NCBI RefSeq assembly: GCF_047121295.1 | Contig: NZ_CP139447.1 | Span: 3,782,001-3,846,000 of the forward strand | Direction: 5' to 3' | DNA: 64,000 nt | Origin: Longispora sp047121295 | Lineage (GTDB): Bacteria > Actinomycetota > Actinomycetes > Mycobacteriales > Micromonosporaceae | Part shown: in pieces, positions 17,504 to 27,010 of the stretch | Position numbering within the stretch: the first letter of the stretch is position 1 | Layout of the letters: each line of letters opens with the position of its first letter | Notes under the pieces: generated by a model | What the model saw: only the letters and a program-made list of their open reading frames with translations | Told to the model about the DNA's origin: nothing | Databases searched by the model: none | Made by a program: the position numbers and the translations under genes

Positions 17504-20036
17504 TCACTCGTACGAGATCGCCCGCAACACGTTCACCCGCGCCGCCCGGATCGCCGGCAGGATCGCGGCGAACAACCCGACCACCACCGACAGGCCCAGG
17601 AACAACAACATCCGCGTCCACGGTACCGACAGCACGTCGAAGCCCTCATCCTTCAACGCCCGCACCACCGCCACCCCCAGCCCCGTACCCACGACCAGGC
17701 CCAGCAGCGCCCCGAACACCGAGATCACCACCGACTCCACCGTGATCATGCGCATCGCCGACCAGCGGCTCATCCCCACCGCCCGCAGCATCCCCAATTC
17801 CCGGGTCCGCTCCAGCACAGACAACGCCAGCGTGTTCACGATCCCCAGGATCGCGATCAGCACCGCCAGGGCCAGCAGCGCGTACAACATGTTCAACAGG
17901 GTGTCGACCTGGCCCGCCTGCTGCTTGATGAAGTCCGCCTGACTGGCGACACTCACCTCCGGCGAGTCCGCCAGCAACACCTCGATCTGCCTACGGATCC
18001 CCGCCGCGTCCGCCCCCGGAGCCAACCGCACCGCACCGATCCCCGGCATCGGCACCTGGAAGTACTCCTGCGCGTCCGCCGAGGAGATCAACGGCTCGTT
18101 CAACAACTCCTGCTTCTGGTACACGCCGACCACCACGAACGTCTGCTCGCCCGCCCGCGCCGTCCTCAACCGGATCGACGAGCCCGTCCCCAGCCCGCGC
18201 TTCGTCGCGAACTCCTCGCCGAGCACAACCTCGTTGTGCCGCAGATCCCGCAGCTCCCCCGCCTTCACCTTCAGGTTGAAGATGTCGGCGGCGGCCGCCA
18301 CGTCCGTGCCCATCAGGTACACCGACTTGCCCGTCACATCCGTCGTCACGTCACCGTAGAGCCCCACGGCCGCCGCGACGCCCGGCATCCGCCGCGTCCT
18401 GTCGATCACCGACGGGTCATACGACGCCTTCCCCGAGTCCCGGTCGATCACCAGATCCGCGCGCAGATCCCGGGTGAACACCTTCGACATGCTCGCCTGG
18501 ATCGACGACGCCAACACGCTCACCCCCGTGATCAACGCCAGGCCGATCATCAACGCCGCCGCCGTGTTCGCGGTACGCCGCGGGTTGCGGGCCGAGTTGC
18601 GCCGACCCAGCTTCCCCGGCAACGACCACGAGAACAGCCGACCGATGACCCCCACCGTGGGCCGGGCCACACTCGGGGTGAGCAGGGCGACCCCGATGAA
18701 CGTGAGGAGGACGCCGGTGAGGAGTACCCCCCAGATCGCGTTGCCTTTCACCGAGCCGAACAGGGCCCAGCCCACCCCGCCCACGCCGAGGGCACCCAGG
18801 ATCCCGCCGGCCAGCGTCACCCTCACCAGCGACTTGTCCGGCGTCGCCGCCTCGCGCAACGCCGCGATCGGCGCCACCCGCGACGCCCGCAGCGCCGGCA
18901 CGACGGCCGCCACCAGCGTCACCAGCACCCCCACCACATACGACGCCACGACCGCCGACGCCGTGAACCCCAGCGTCGCGTTCGTCAAAGAACCAAACAG
19001 CAGCTGCTTCAACAGCAGCGCCACCCCGTACCCGGCGAGCAGGCCCAGCGTCGACGCCATCAGCCCCACGACCAGCGCCTCCACCAGCACCGACCGGATC
19101 ACCTGACCCCGACCGGCACCGAGTGACCGCAGCAACGCCAACTCCCGGGTGCGCTGCGCCACCAGGATCGAGAACGTGTTCAGGATCAGGAAGATCCCCA
19201 CGAACAACGTCACCGCCGCGAAACCCCAGCAGGAAGTTCTGGAAGATCGTCAGGAACTCCTGTACACCCTTGGCCTGCGCCTTGGCGACCTCGTCGCTCG
19301 TGCGCACCACGGCACCCGACCCCAGGGCCGCCGCCACGTTCGACTTCACCGTCGCCGGCGTCACCCCGGCGGCGGCCTTCACGTCGATCGAGCTGTACAC
19401 CCCCAGCTTCCCCAGCATCAACTGCTGGGCCACCGGCTCCGTGAACGCCACGATCGTCTCGCCGCCCAGCGAATCCCGGTTCCCCGTCAGCCCGAACACG
19501 CCACTGACCGTGAACGTCCTCTTCGCCGCCAACGTCAGGACCTCGATCTTGTCCCCGACCGCGAACGGACCCTGCTTCGCCAGCAACGCGTTGATCGCCA
19601 CCTGGTCATCGGCCTTCGGCCCCGTCCCCTGCCGCATCTCCATGATGCCGCCCGAGTCCCGGAACGCCACCCCCAACCGGGGCGGACCCTGCGTCACGAT
19701 GACCTTGCCGTTCCTCCCCACGACCCGGGCGCCGTTCGCGCTGACGTCGCCGAACGCCGACGCCACCCCCGACACCGCCCGGACCCGGTCCACAACCGAC
19801 GCCGGCAACGGCTCCGGCCGACCGTCGTCGCCCTCCTCGTCCACCGCCGCCGCGCCCGTGACCTGCACGTCCACATTCGCGTTCACGGTCCGGAACATGT
19901 CATCGAACGACGCGCTCAACGAATCCGTCAGAATCAGGGCGCTGGACACGGCCATCACGCCCAACACCACAGCCATCCCCGACAGCAGCAACCGCAGCTT
20001 CCGGGACAGCAGGGACTTCCAGGTGGCCTTGAACAT
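17504..20036 (-). pseudogene. FtsX/MacB-type ABC transporter permease, one frameshift
   Basis: One extra base in an A run at 19221-19223 splits a permease of about 843 residues. Residues 15-37 form the first membrane helix, then a large extracytoplasmic MacB-PCD-like domain, then two FtsX core domains each with three helices (the first begins TLFVGIFLILNTFSILVAQR; the second near the C-terminus contains LALAVLIAILGIVNTLALSV), so the duplicated, eight-helix FtsX layout. With the ATPase upstream it forms a LolCDE/MacB-type exporter for lipoproteins, lipids or peptides. The ATPase stop and this ATG share one base (TAATG). Confidence 0.85.
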
Positions 20037-20800
20037 TACCGGGCACCCTGCCCGTCGAGCCGCTTCATCGTGTCCAGCACCGCTTCGGCCGTCGGATTCC
20101 GCAGCTCCGAGACCACCTTGCCGTCCGCGAGGAAGATCACCCGGTCCGCGTACGACGCCGCGTTCGGGTCGTGCGTGACCATCACGATCGTCTGCCCGTA
20201 CTCCCGCACCGAGTCGCGCAGGAACCCGAGCACCTCCGCCCCCGACCTCGAGTCGAGGTTACCGGTCGGCTCGTCGGCGAAGATCACGTCGGGCCGCCCC
20301 ACCAGCGCCCGCGCGCACGCCACCCGCTGCTGCTGACCACCCGACAGCTCCGTCGGCTTGTGCTTCAGCCGATCGGCCAGCCCCACGGTCCGGATCACCG
20401 TCTTGTACCACGTCGGATCCGGCTTGCGGCCCGCGATCGCCAACGGCAGCAGGATGTTCTCCTCCGCCGTCAACGTCGGCAGCAGGTTGAACTGCTGGAA
20501 GACGAATCCGACCTTGTCGCGGCGCAACGCCGTCAGGCCCCGGTCCGACAACCCGGTCACCTTCGTGTCCCCGATGCTCACCTCGCCCCGGGTCACCGTG
20601 TCCAGGCCCGCCAGGCAGTGCATCAACGTCGACTTCCCCGAGCCCGACGGGCCCATGATCGCGGTGAACTCGCCCCGCGCCAGATCCACACTCACCCCAC
20701 CGAGGGCGATCACCTGGGCCTCGCCCCTGCCGTACACCTTCCACACCGCGTCGGCCTTCGCCGCGATCCCGGTGGCGCTCATCACTGCTTGAGTGGTCAT
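20036..20800 (-). CDS. ABC transporter ATP-binding protein, LolD/MacB type
   Basis: A 254-residue ATPase with all motifs: Walker A GPSGSGKST near residue 50, Q loop FVFQQFNLLP, signature LSGGQQQRVA near 157, Walker B VIFADEPTGNLDS, and H loop VTHDP. The FQQFNLLP and DEPTGNLD forms are typical of the LolD/MacB/FtsE class that pairs with FtsX-like permeases. It is the first gene of a two-gene operon, overlapping the permease by one base. Hydrolysis in the cytoplasm drives mechanotransmission rather than classic substrate transport. Confidence 0.92.
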   Translation of the reverse strand: MTTQAVMSATGIAAKADAVWKVYGRGEAQVIALGGVSVDLARGEFTAIMGPSGSGKSTLMHCLAGLDTVTRGEVSIGDTKVTGLSDRGLTALRRDKVGFVFQQFNLLPTLTAEENILLPLAIAGRKPDPTWYKTVIRTVGLADRLKHKPTELSGGQQQRVACARALVGRPDVIFADEPTGNLDSRSGAEVLGFLRDSVREYGQTIVMVTHDPNAASYADRVIFLADGKVVSELRNPTAEAVLDTMKRLDGQGAR

Positions 20801-20893
20801 GCCTCACATCGTCGGCCTTCGACCCCCGCGACTCGTCCACCCCCGGTATGACCGGGGCACCGATTTCCGGGTCGGGGGTCACCTGACCCGGTC

Positions 20894-21406
20894 TCAGGGT
20901 TGTCCCCCATCACCGGCCAGGGTCGCGAACCGCACCGAGTCGCGCCACACCCCGCCGACCAGCAGATATCCACGGGTCCGGCCCTCATACCGCATGCCGA
21001 TCTTCTCGCAGACCCGCTGGGCGCCGCCGTTGTCGTCCCGGACGGTCGCCTCGATCCGGTGCAGCCCGAGGTCGCGGATCCCGAGCTCCACGAGCAGCCG
21101 GGCTGTCTCCGTCGCCAGGCCCTGCCCCCACCAGTCCGGGTGCAGCACGTAGCCGATCTCCCCCCGGCCGTGCGTGGTGCTGGTGATCCGGAGGGCGCCG
21201 CCGCCGACCACCTCCTGGTCCTTCTCCACCACCAGGTGGTACGCCACCCTCGGCTCCCCCGGCACGACCAGCGCCCCGACCGGTTCCTCGCACGCGAACC
21301 GGTCGGCGATCAGCGGGTGGTCGAGCACCCGGCCGACGGCGGGCAGGTCGGCGGCGGTGACCTCGCGCAGGGTCACCCGTCGACCGACGAGCCGCACCGG
21401 GAACAT
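20894..21406 (-). CDS. RimJ/RimL-type GNAT acetyltransferase
   Basis: A 170-residue GNAT of the RimJ/RimL branch, recognised by RLVGRRVTLREVTAADLPAV at the start (about 5-24), IGYVLHPDWWGQGLATE near 94-110 (the acetyl-CoA loop GQGLAT) and NGGAQRVCEKIGMRYEG near 136-152. Family members acetylate protein N-termini, antibiotics or small amines; the target is unknown. Single-gene unit. Confidence 0.85.
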   Translation of the reverse strand: MFPVRLVGRRVTLREVTAADLPAVGRVLDHPLIADRFACEEPVGALVVPGEPRVAYHLVVEKDQEVVGGGALRITSTTHGRGEIGYVLHPDWWGQGLATETARLLVELGIRDLGLHRIEATVRDDNGGAQRVCEKIGMRYEGRTRGYLLVGGVWRDSVRFATLAGDGGQP

Positions 21407-21523
21407 GCCGACAGGCTACCGAAGATCGTCAATCTCTCCGGCGGAGCCGGCCCCTGCTCTTTGGTGGACAGGGATTTTCCTGTGTCGGGTGGTACACCCG
21501 CTAGAGCATCCTAGGAGGCTGTT

Positions 21524-21946
21524 CTAGTCGACGGGACCACAGTGCTTCTCGAACCACGCTGAGAACCGCTCCATGGCCCCGCTGACCTCCGGGCTCCCGA
21601 ACCGGTCGATCGCCCCCTTCTCCCCGTTGATCACGGCCAGGTCCGCGTTGATCACGATCGTGAGGTCGGGCCTGATCTCGGCCGGCGCCGCGTCGGCCAG
21701 GGCGCGCAGGTCCCGCTTGGCCTGGGCCTGGTCGATCTGCTCGGCAGGAAGGTCCACGTACTTCTTCAGCAGCATTCCGTCCCCGAACAGGGCACAGAAC
21801 CCTCCCGGGTTGCCCTTCGCCGCAGGGGCCGGGGCCGGGCCGCTGGCGGTCGGGGCGGTACGGATGCCGGTCGGGGTGGCCGCGCAGCCGAGCAGTGCGA
21901 AGGGCAGCACCGCCACGGCGAGGAACGCGAGCGGACGTCGGTTCAC
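21524..21946 (-). CDS. Small lipoprotein, unknown function
   Basis: A 140-residue lipoprotein. The signal peptide ends in the lipobox LLGC at about residue 20, followed by an Ala/Pro/Thr linker and a small helical domain. GTG 21946 is chosen because AGGAG lies six bases upstream; longer in-frame starts would bury the signal. It should be exported by Sec and anchored outside. Function not recognised. Confidence 0.7.
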   Translation of the reverse strand: MNRRPLAFLAVAVLPFALLGCAATPTGIRTAPTASGPAPAPAAKGNPGGFCALFGDGMLLKKYVDLPAEQIDQAQAKRDLRALADAAPAEIRPDLTIVINADLAVINGEKGAIDRFGSPEVSGAMERFSAWFEKHCGPVD

Positions 21947-22056
21947 GGTGTACTCCTGAGCTGGTGTCGGGTTCTCGCCGCCAGCCTGGCCCGGACCGGT
22001 CAAGGTCCGGTCAAATCCGCTGGACCGCGCGGCGCGGGGGCGGCCACGATGGCGGG

Positions 22057-22581
22057 ATGTTCCTGGAGACCGACCGGCTGACGCTGCGCCGGTTCACCCC
22101 CGCCGACGCCGACCCGCTCGTCGACCTGGACAGCGACCCGGCCGTGATGCGGTTCCTCACCAACGGCCGACCCACGCCCCGCGCCACGATCGAGAACGAG
22201 GTGCTCCCGGCGATCCTGCGCGGCTACGAGTCCGGCCCCGGCGGGCGGTGGGCGGCCGTCGAGCGGGGCACCGGGGACTTCGTCGGCTGGTTCGCCCTGG
22301 ACCCCTCGTCACCTGACGGTGGCCTGGAGCTCGGCTACCGGCTGCGGGCCGCGACCTGGGGGCGCGGGTACGCCACCGAGGGCGCCCGGGCACTCGTCCG
22401 CGCGGCGTTCGAGGAGCTGGGCGCGCGGCGGGTGTGGGCGCAGACGATGGCGGTCAACCTCGCGTCCCGCCGGGTGATGGAAAAGGCCGGCCTGCGGTAC
22501 GTGCGGACGTTCCACCTGCAGTTCGACGATCCGGTGCCGGGGACGGAACTCGGCGAGGTCGAGTACGAGGTGCTGCGCTAG
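22057..22581 (+). CDS. RimJ/RimL-type GNAT acetyltransferase
   Basis: A 174-residue GNAT: LETDRLTLRRFTPADADPL at the start, LELGYRLRAATWGRGYATEGA near 90-110 with the acetyl-CoA loop WGRGYATE, and NLASRRVMEKAGLRYVR near 134-150, the standard end of the Acetyltransf_3 group. The stop overlaps the end of the convergent CopC-like gene by four bases. Substrate unknown. Confidence 0.85.
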   Translation: MFLETDRLTLRRFTPADADPLVDLDSDPAVMRFLTNGRPTPRATIENEVLPAILRGYESGPGGRWAAVERGTGDFVGWFALDPSSPDGGLELGYRLRAATWGRGYATEGARALVRAAFEELGARRVWAQTMAVNLASRRVMEKAGLRYVRTFHLQFDDPVPGTELGEVEYEVLR

Positions 22582-23213
22582 GTCCGGCGGCGGGGGCCGC
22601 TCCAGAGCAGGGTGCCGGCGGCGGCGAGCAGCAGGACCGCGCCGCCGCCGAGGAGCCAGGGCCAGCGGCGCGCCGGGCCGGGACCCGTCGCCGCGAGCGG
22701 GGCCGTGGCGTCCGGCGTCGACGGTCCGGCTCCGGAGGTCGCCGCCGGGCCGGCGCCCGGATCCAGCGCGGGCGCGGCGGTCCCGATCCCGGCGCCCGGC
22801 GTCCCAGGAACGGCGGTCCTCCCCGCCCCGGCCGGATCCGTCGTCACCGTGAACGTGAACTGGCCCTCCACCGGGTGGCCGTCCTGGGACACGGTGCGCC
22901 AGGCCACCCTGACCGGCCCGGCGGGCAGGTCCCGGACCCGCTGGGTGACCGTCGTGCCGCTCACCCTGGCCGATCCGGACGCGTGCGCGGCTCCCCCGCC
23001 TCCGGTCACCACGACCGTCGTGAACTGCTCCTTCAACGGGTCGGTGAACGTCAGCGTCACGGCCGCGACCGGCGCGGTCACCACGGCCCCGTCGGTGGGG
23101 GTCGTGGACAGCAGCCGGGCGTGCGCCCAGGCGGGGGTGGCCACCGAGGCCGCCGCGACCAGGCCGGTGGCCAGAGCGAGGGCCAGCCGGCGGACGGTGC
23201 CGAGTTTCGTCAT
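22578..23213 (-). CDS. CopC-domain copper-binding membrane protein
   Basis: A 211-residue exported protein. A signal peptide ends at AWAHA near residue 30, leaving His at the mature N-terminus (HARLLSTTPTDGAVV), the copper ligand of CopC proteins. The beta-sandwich follows with LTFTDPLK and WRTVSQDGHPVEGQFTFTV, which adds the Asp and His ligands. After an Ala/Pro/Gly linker comes one C-terminal membrane helix (about 184-203) with a basic tail, so the domain is anchored outside. It diverges from the PCuAC and DyP genes, forming a copper-handling cluster. Confidence 0.88.
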   Translation of the reverse strand: MTKLGTVRRLALALATGLVAAASVATPAWAHARLLSTTPTDGAVVTAPVAAVTLTFTDPLKEQFTTVVVTGGGGAAHASGSARVSGTTVTQRVRDLPAGPVRVAWRTVSQDGHPVEGQFTFTVTTDPAGAGRTAVPGTPGAGIGTAAPALDPGAGPAATSGAGPSTPDATAPLAATGPGPARRWPWLLGGGAVLLLAAAGTLLWSGPRRRT

Positions 23214-23341
23214 ACGTCGTTGGTCGGCCGCCGGCCATGATCAGTTCCCGGCGTGGTTCAGGCCACATCCGGTACCGGGAACCGTCGGACCGCCGGGGAC
23301 GACTACCGGTGCGACAGTCCGTTGACCACACAGGAGTCGCC

Positions 23342-23878
23342 ATGCGCCAGCAGTCCACCCTCCGCCGATCCGTCCGGGTCCTCGTCGCGGCGGGCGCGCT
23401 CGCCGTCGTGGCCGGGTGCGGGGGCACGGGCGCCGCCGCCCCTAAGGCCACCGCCGAGCCGGCCGCGCTCGGGCTGACCGTGATGGACCCGTGGGTGAAG
23501 ACGGCGGACCAGGGGATGAGCGCGGCGTTCGGTACCCTCCGCAACGATTCCGACGCCGAGCTGACGGTCGTGTCCGCCACCTCGACCGTGTCGACGATGG
23601 AGCTGCACGAGGTGGTGATGGACGGCGGGCGGATGGCCATGCGGCCCAAGCCCGGCGGGTTCGTCGTCCCGGCGCACGGCACGCACGAGCTCAAGCCCGG
23701 CGCCGACCACATGATGCTGATGGACCTCAAGAGCCCCGTCCGGGCCGGCGAGCAGGTCACGTTCGTGCTGACGGTGAAGGACGGCCGGACGCTGACGTTC
23801 ACCGCGCCGGCGAAGCCGTTCGCCGGGGGCAACGAGACGTACACGGGCGGCACGCCGTCGCCGACCGCCCATGGCTGA
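23342..23878 (+). CDS. PCuAC copper chaperone lipoprotein
   Basis: A 178-residue lipoprotein: signal peptide with lipobox VAGC near residue 26, then the PCuAC beta-barrel. The copper site HxnMx21-23HxM is visible as LHEVVMDGG ... MAM and GADHMMLM. Such extracytoplasmic chaperones deliver Cu(I) to cytochrome oxidase or partner cuproenzymes. The downstream DyP peroxidase starts inside this gene (8-base overlap), and CopC is divergent. In Streptomyces the equivalent chaperone works with a Sco protein and the DtpA peroxidase, so a shared role is likely. Confidence 0.88.
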   Translation: MRQQSTLRRSVRVLVAAGALAVVAGCGGTGAAAPKATAEPAALGLTVMDPWVKTADQGMSAAFGTLRNDSDAELTVVSATSTVSTMELHEVVMDGGRMAMRPKPGGFVVPAHGTHELKPGADHMMLMDLKSPVRAGEQVTFVLTVKDGRTLTFTAPAKPFAGGNETYTGGTPSPTAHG

Positions 23879-25085
23879 GCCGGGACCGGACACCGGGGCG
23901 GCGGTCAGTCGGCGGCGGCTGCTCGCTGGCGGGGCGCTCGCCGTCGGCGGGGCCGCCCTGACCGGCGCCGCCGCCGGCTCCGCGTTGACCCCGCCGCCGC
24001 CGGCGGCCCCCGGGGCGGTGCCGGCGGGGCCCGCCGCCGAGCCGTTCTGGGGGCCGCACCAGGCCGGGATCGCCACCCCGCCCCAGGCGCACGCCGTGTT
24101 CCTCGCCCTGGACCTGGGGCCCGGCGTGGACCGGGCGGCGGTCGTGCGGCTGATGCGGCTGCTCACCGACGACGCGGCCCGGCTCACCCAGGGGCGGGCG
24201 GCGCTCGGGGACACCGAGCCGGAGCTGGCCGGGCAACCGGCCCGGCTGACCGTCACGTTCGGCTTCGGCCCGGGGCTGTTCCGGGCCGTCGGGCTGCCGA
24301 GCCCGGTGGCGCCGCTGCCGCCGTTCGGCATCGACCGGCTCGAGGACCGCTGGTCGGGCGGGGACCTGCTCGTGCAGATCTGCGCCGACGATCCGCTCAC
24401 CGTCGCGCACGCGCACCGGATGCTCGTGAAGGACGCCCGGCCGTTCGGGACCGTGCGGTTCGGGCAGCACGGCTTCCGGCGGGCGGCCGGCACCCAACCC
24501 GCCGGCGGTACCCAGCGCAATGTGCTCGGCCAGCTCGACGGCACGGCCAACCCGGCCCCGGACTCCCCCGGGTTCGCCGCCGCCGTGTGGATCACCGAAG
24601 GACCCCTTTCCGGGGGTACGACGCTGGTCCTGCGCCGGATCCGCGCCGAGCTGGAGACCTGGGACGCCGTCGACCGGGCCGGCAAGGAGTTCGCCGTGGG
24701 CCGCCGGCTCGACACCGGCGCGCCCCTGACCGGCACGGCCGAGCACGACGCCCCGGACCTGGCCGCGCGTACCCCGCTGGGCTTTCCGGTGATCGCCGAC
24801 GCCGCGCACGTCCGCCGGGCGCACGTCGCGGAGCCGGGTGCGCGGATCCACCGGCGGCCGTACAACTACAATCGCGCGGCCGGGCCGGACGGGCGGCCGG
24901 ACACCGGGCTGCTGTTCGCGAGCTACCAGCGGGACGTGGAGGGGCAGTACGTGCCGATCCAGCGCCGGCTCGCGGAGGCGGACCTGCTCAACGAGTGGAC
25001 CACCCCGATCGGTTCCGGGGTGTACGCGGTCCCGCCGGGCGCCGAACCGGGCCGCTACGTCGGGCACACGATCCTGGAGACGTGA
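23871..25085 (+). CDS. Dyp-type heme peroxidase, Tat-exported
   Basis: A 404-residue dye-decolorizing peroxidase of the EfeB/DtpA class. A Tat signal is present (SRRRLLAGG near residue 13, then a hydrophobic stretch and an Ala/Pro linker). The heme-binding region has LGQLDGTANP near 222 (GxxDG with the distal Asp), and the proximal His is in IHRRPYNYN near 326; LLFASYQRD and the WTTPIGSG end complete the family pattern. It is translationally coupled to the copper chaperone. The folded heme enzyme is exported and acts outside the membrane. Confidence 0.9.
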   Translation: MAEPGPDTGAAVSRRRLLAGGALAVGGAALTGAAAGSALTPPPPAAPGAVPAGPAAEPFWGPHQAGIATPPQAHAVFLALDLGPGVDRAAVVRLMRLLTDDAARLTQGRAALGDTEPELAGQPARLTVTFGFGPGLFRAVGLPSPVAPLPPFGIDRLEDRWSGGDLLVQICADDPLTVAHAHRMLVKDARPFGTVRFGQHGFRRAAGTQPAGGTQRNVLGQLDGTANPAPDSPGFAAAVWITEGPLSGGTTLVLRRIRAELETWDAVDRAGKEFAVGRRLDTGAPLTGTAEHDAPDLAARTPLGFPVIADAAHVRRAHVAEPGARIHRRPYNYNRAAGPDGRPDTGLLFASYQRDVEGQYVPIQRRLAEADLLNEWTTPIGSGVYAVPPGAEPGRYVGHTILET

Positions 25086-25101
25086 CGTAGCCTTCGGCCT
25101 T

Positions 25102-25916
25102 ATGTCTCTGGATCACGTCGTGTGGATCGGTGGTGGGTGCGGGGCCGGCAAGTCGACGCTGGCGCGCCGGTTGGCGTACCGGCTGGATCTGCGGCTCTAC
25201 CCGGTGGACGCCTACGCGTACGCCCACGAGGCGCGGGCCACCGCCGGGGAGCACCCGTTCATGGTGTCCCAGCGGGCCCTGGACTACGAGACCCGGCACG
25301 TGCTGCCTACGGCCGAGGAGAAGGTGGCGGCCTTCGTCACCTACGCCGCCGAACGGTTCAGGATGGTCCTCGACGACCTGCGGGCGCTGGCCGGTGGGCC
25401 GCTGGTGCTCGCCGAGGGGCCGTTCATGCTGCCCGAGCTGGTCGCCCCGGTGCTCGCCTCGCCGGGGCACGGGCTGTGGCTGCTGCCGACCCCGGCGTTC
25501 ACCGCCCGCAACCTCGCGGCCCGGGAGACGCCCCGCGACGACCGCGCGCACCGCACCCGGCTGGCCGCGACGAGCGGCTCACGGAGATCATGGCGGCCGA
25601 CGCGGACCGGCTCGGCCTGGCGACGGTGACGGTCGACGGCGCGCTCGGCCTCGACGAGACCGAGGAGCTGCTCGCCGAACGGCTCGGGCCCGTCATCGAC
25701 GCGTGGCCGCGCCGGATGGACGGCCCCGGCCGCACCAGGGCCAGGCGCGCGGAGAACGCCGTGGTCAACCGGCAGATCGCCGCGTATGTGGCCGACGCCG
25801 GGATCGCGCAGTTCCCGTTCCGCTACGCGTGCGAGTGCGCGGAACCGGGCTGCGGACGGCAGGTCGAACTCACCCCGGACGGCTACCGACGGGCCGGCGG
25901 CGCGCTGGCCCACTGA
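25102..25916 (+). pseudogene. P-loop kinase-like protein, one frameshift
   Basis: One missing base near 25568 breaks a protein of about 271 residues. The N-terminus is a P-loop, WIGGGCGAGKSTLARRLA (residues about 7-24), followed by a strand ending LYPVDAYAY, so a small AAA/zeta-toxin-like or nucleotide-kinase-like NTPase. The C-terminal quarter has a cysteine group (CECAEPGCGR) that looks like a zinc site attached to a kinase, as in some actinobacterial proteins of unknown function. Substrate unknown. Confidence 0.6.
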
Positions 25917-25978
25917 CCGGGGCTCCCGGGCGCGCGCGTTCGCCCGCGCGGACCGGGCGTGCGGGGCGAGACTGGGGT

Positions 25979-27010
25979 GTGACCCGTTGGGTGCTGCACG
26001 TCGATCTTGATCAGTTCGTGGCGGCGGTCGAGGTGCTGCGCCGGCCCGAGCTGCGCGGCCGGCCCGTGGTCGTCGGCGGGGACGGCGACCCGACGAAGCG
26101 CGGGGTGGTGAGCACCGCGTCGTACGAGGCCCGGGCGTTCGGGGTGCACTCCGGGCTGCCGCTGCGGGTCGCCGCGCGCAAGTGCCCGGAGGCGGTGTTC
26201 CTCGCCGTGGACGCCGACGCCTACCTCGCGGCGTCGGAGGACGTGATGGCCACGCTGCGCGGGTTCGACGCGGTGGTGGAGGTGCTGGGCTGGGACGAGG
26301 CGTTCGTCGGGGTGGACACCGATGATCCGGAGGGCGTGGCGCGGGAGATCCAGCGCCGGGTCCTGGAGGCCACCCGGTTGCACTGCACGGTCGGGATCGG
26401 CGACAACAAGCTGCGGGCGAAGCTGGCCACCGGGTTCGGCAAGCCGGCCGGGGTGTTCCGGCTGACCGGGGCGACGTGGTTCGAGGTGCTCGGGGACCGG
26501 CCGACGGACGCGTTGTGGGGCATCGGGTCGCGTACCGCGAAGAAGCTCGCAGCCGCAGGCGTCGACACGGTGGGGCAGCTCGCGGCCGCCGATCCCGTGG
26601 AGCTGGCCGCGCGGTTCGGGCCGGCGACCGGGCCCTGGCTGGTCCGGCTCGGGCGCGGGGAGGACCACTCCCCCGTGTCCGACTCCCCCTGGGTGGCGCG
26701 GTCCCGGAGCCGGGAGACCACGTTCCAGCGGGACCTCGCCGACTGGGACGAGGTGCGCCGCGAGGTGGGGGTGCTGGCCCGGCGGGTCGCCGACGACGTG
26801 GCCGGCGAGGACCGGGCGGCCGTGCGGGTGGTGGTGAAGGTGCGGTTCGCGCCGTTCGCCACCCACACCCACGGGCACGCCCTGCCGGCCCCGACCACGG
26901 ACCCGGCGGCGATCGAGGAGGCGGCGTCGGCGGCCCTCGACGGGTTCGCCGACCGGCGGCCGGTGCGGCTGTTGGGGGTCCGGGCGGAGTTTGAGAAGGT
27001 GGAGCCGTGA
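25979..27010 (+). CDS. dinB: Y-family DNA polymerase, DinB/Pol IV type
   Basis: A 343-residue translesion polymerase. The palm has HVDLDQFVAAVE (first catalytic Asp, near residue 10), then RGVVSTASYEARAFGV, and the second metal site in LGWDEAFVGVD near 105, a variant of the usual SxDE. The helix-hairpin-helix thumb is ALWGIGSRTAKKLAAAGV. The little finger domain ends near 340 without a beta-clamp motif that I can see. Compared with E. coli DinB the motif is DLDQFV instead of DMDAFF, seen in actinobacterial DinB2-like forms. GTG 25979 starts it; the stop overlaps the MFS gene as GTGA. Confidence 0.85.
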   Translation: MTRWVLHVDLDQFVAAVEVLRRPELRGRPVVVGGDGDPTKRGVVSTASYEARAFGVHSGLPLRVAARKCPEAVFLAVDADAYLAASEDVMATLRGFDAVVEVLGWDEAFVGVDTDDPEGVAREIQRRVLEATRLHCTVGIGDNKLRAKLATGFGKPAGVFRLTGATWFEVLGDRPTDALWGIGSRTAKKLAAAGVDTVGQLAAADPVELAARFGPATGPWLVRLGRGEDHSPVSDSPWVARSRSRETTFQRDLADWDEVRREVGVLARRVADDVAGEDRAAVRVVVKVRFAPFATHTHGHALPAPTTDPAAIEEAASAALDGFADRRPVRLLGVRAEFEKVEP

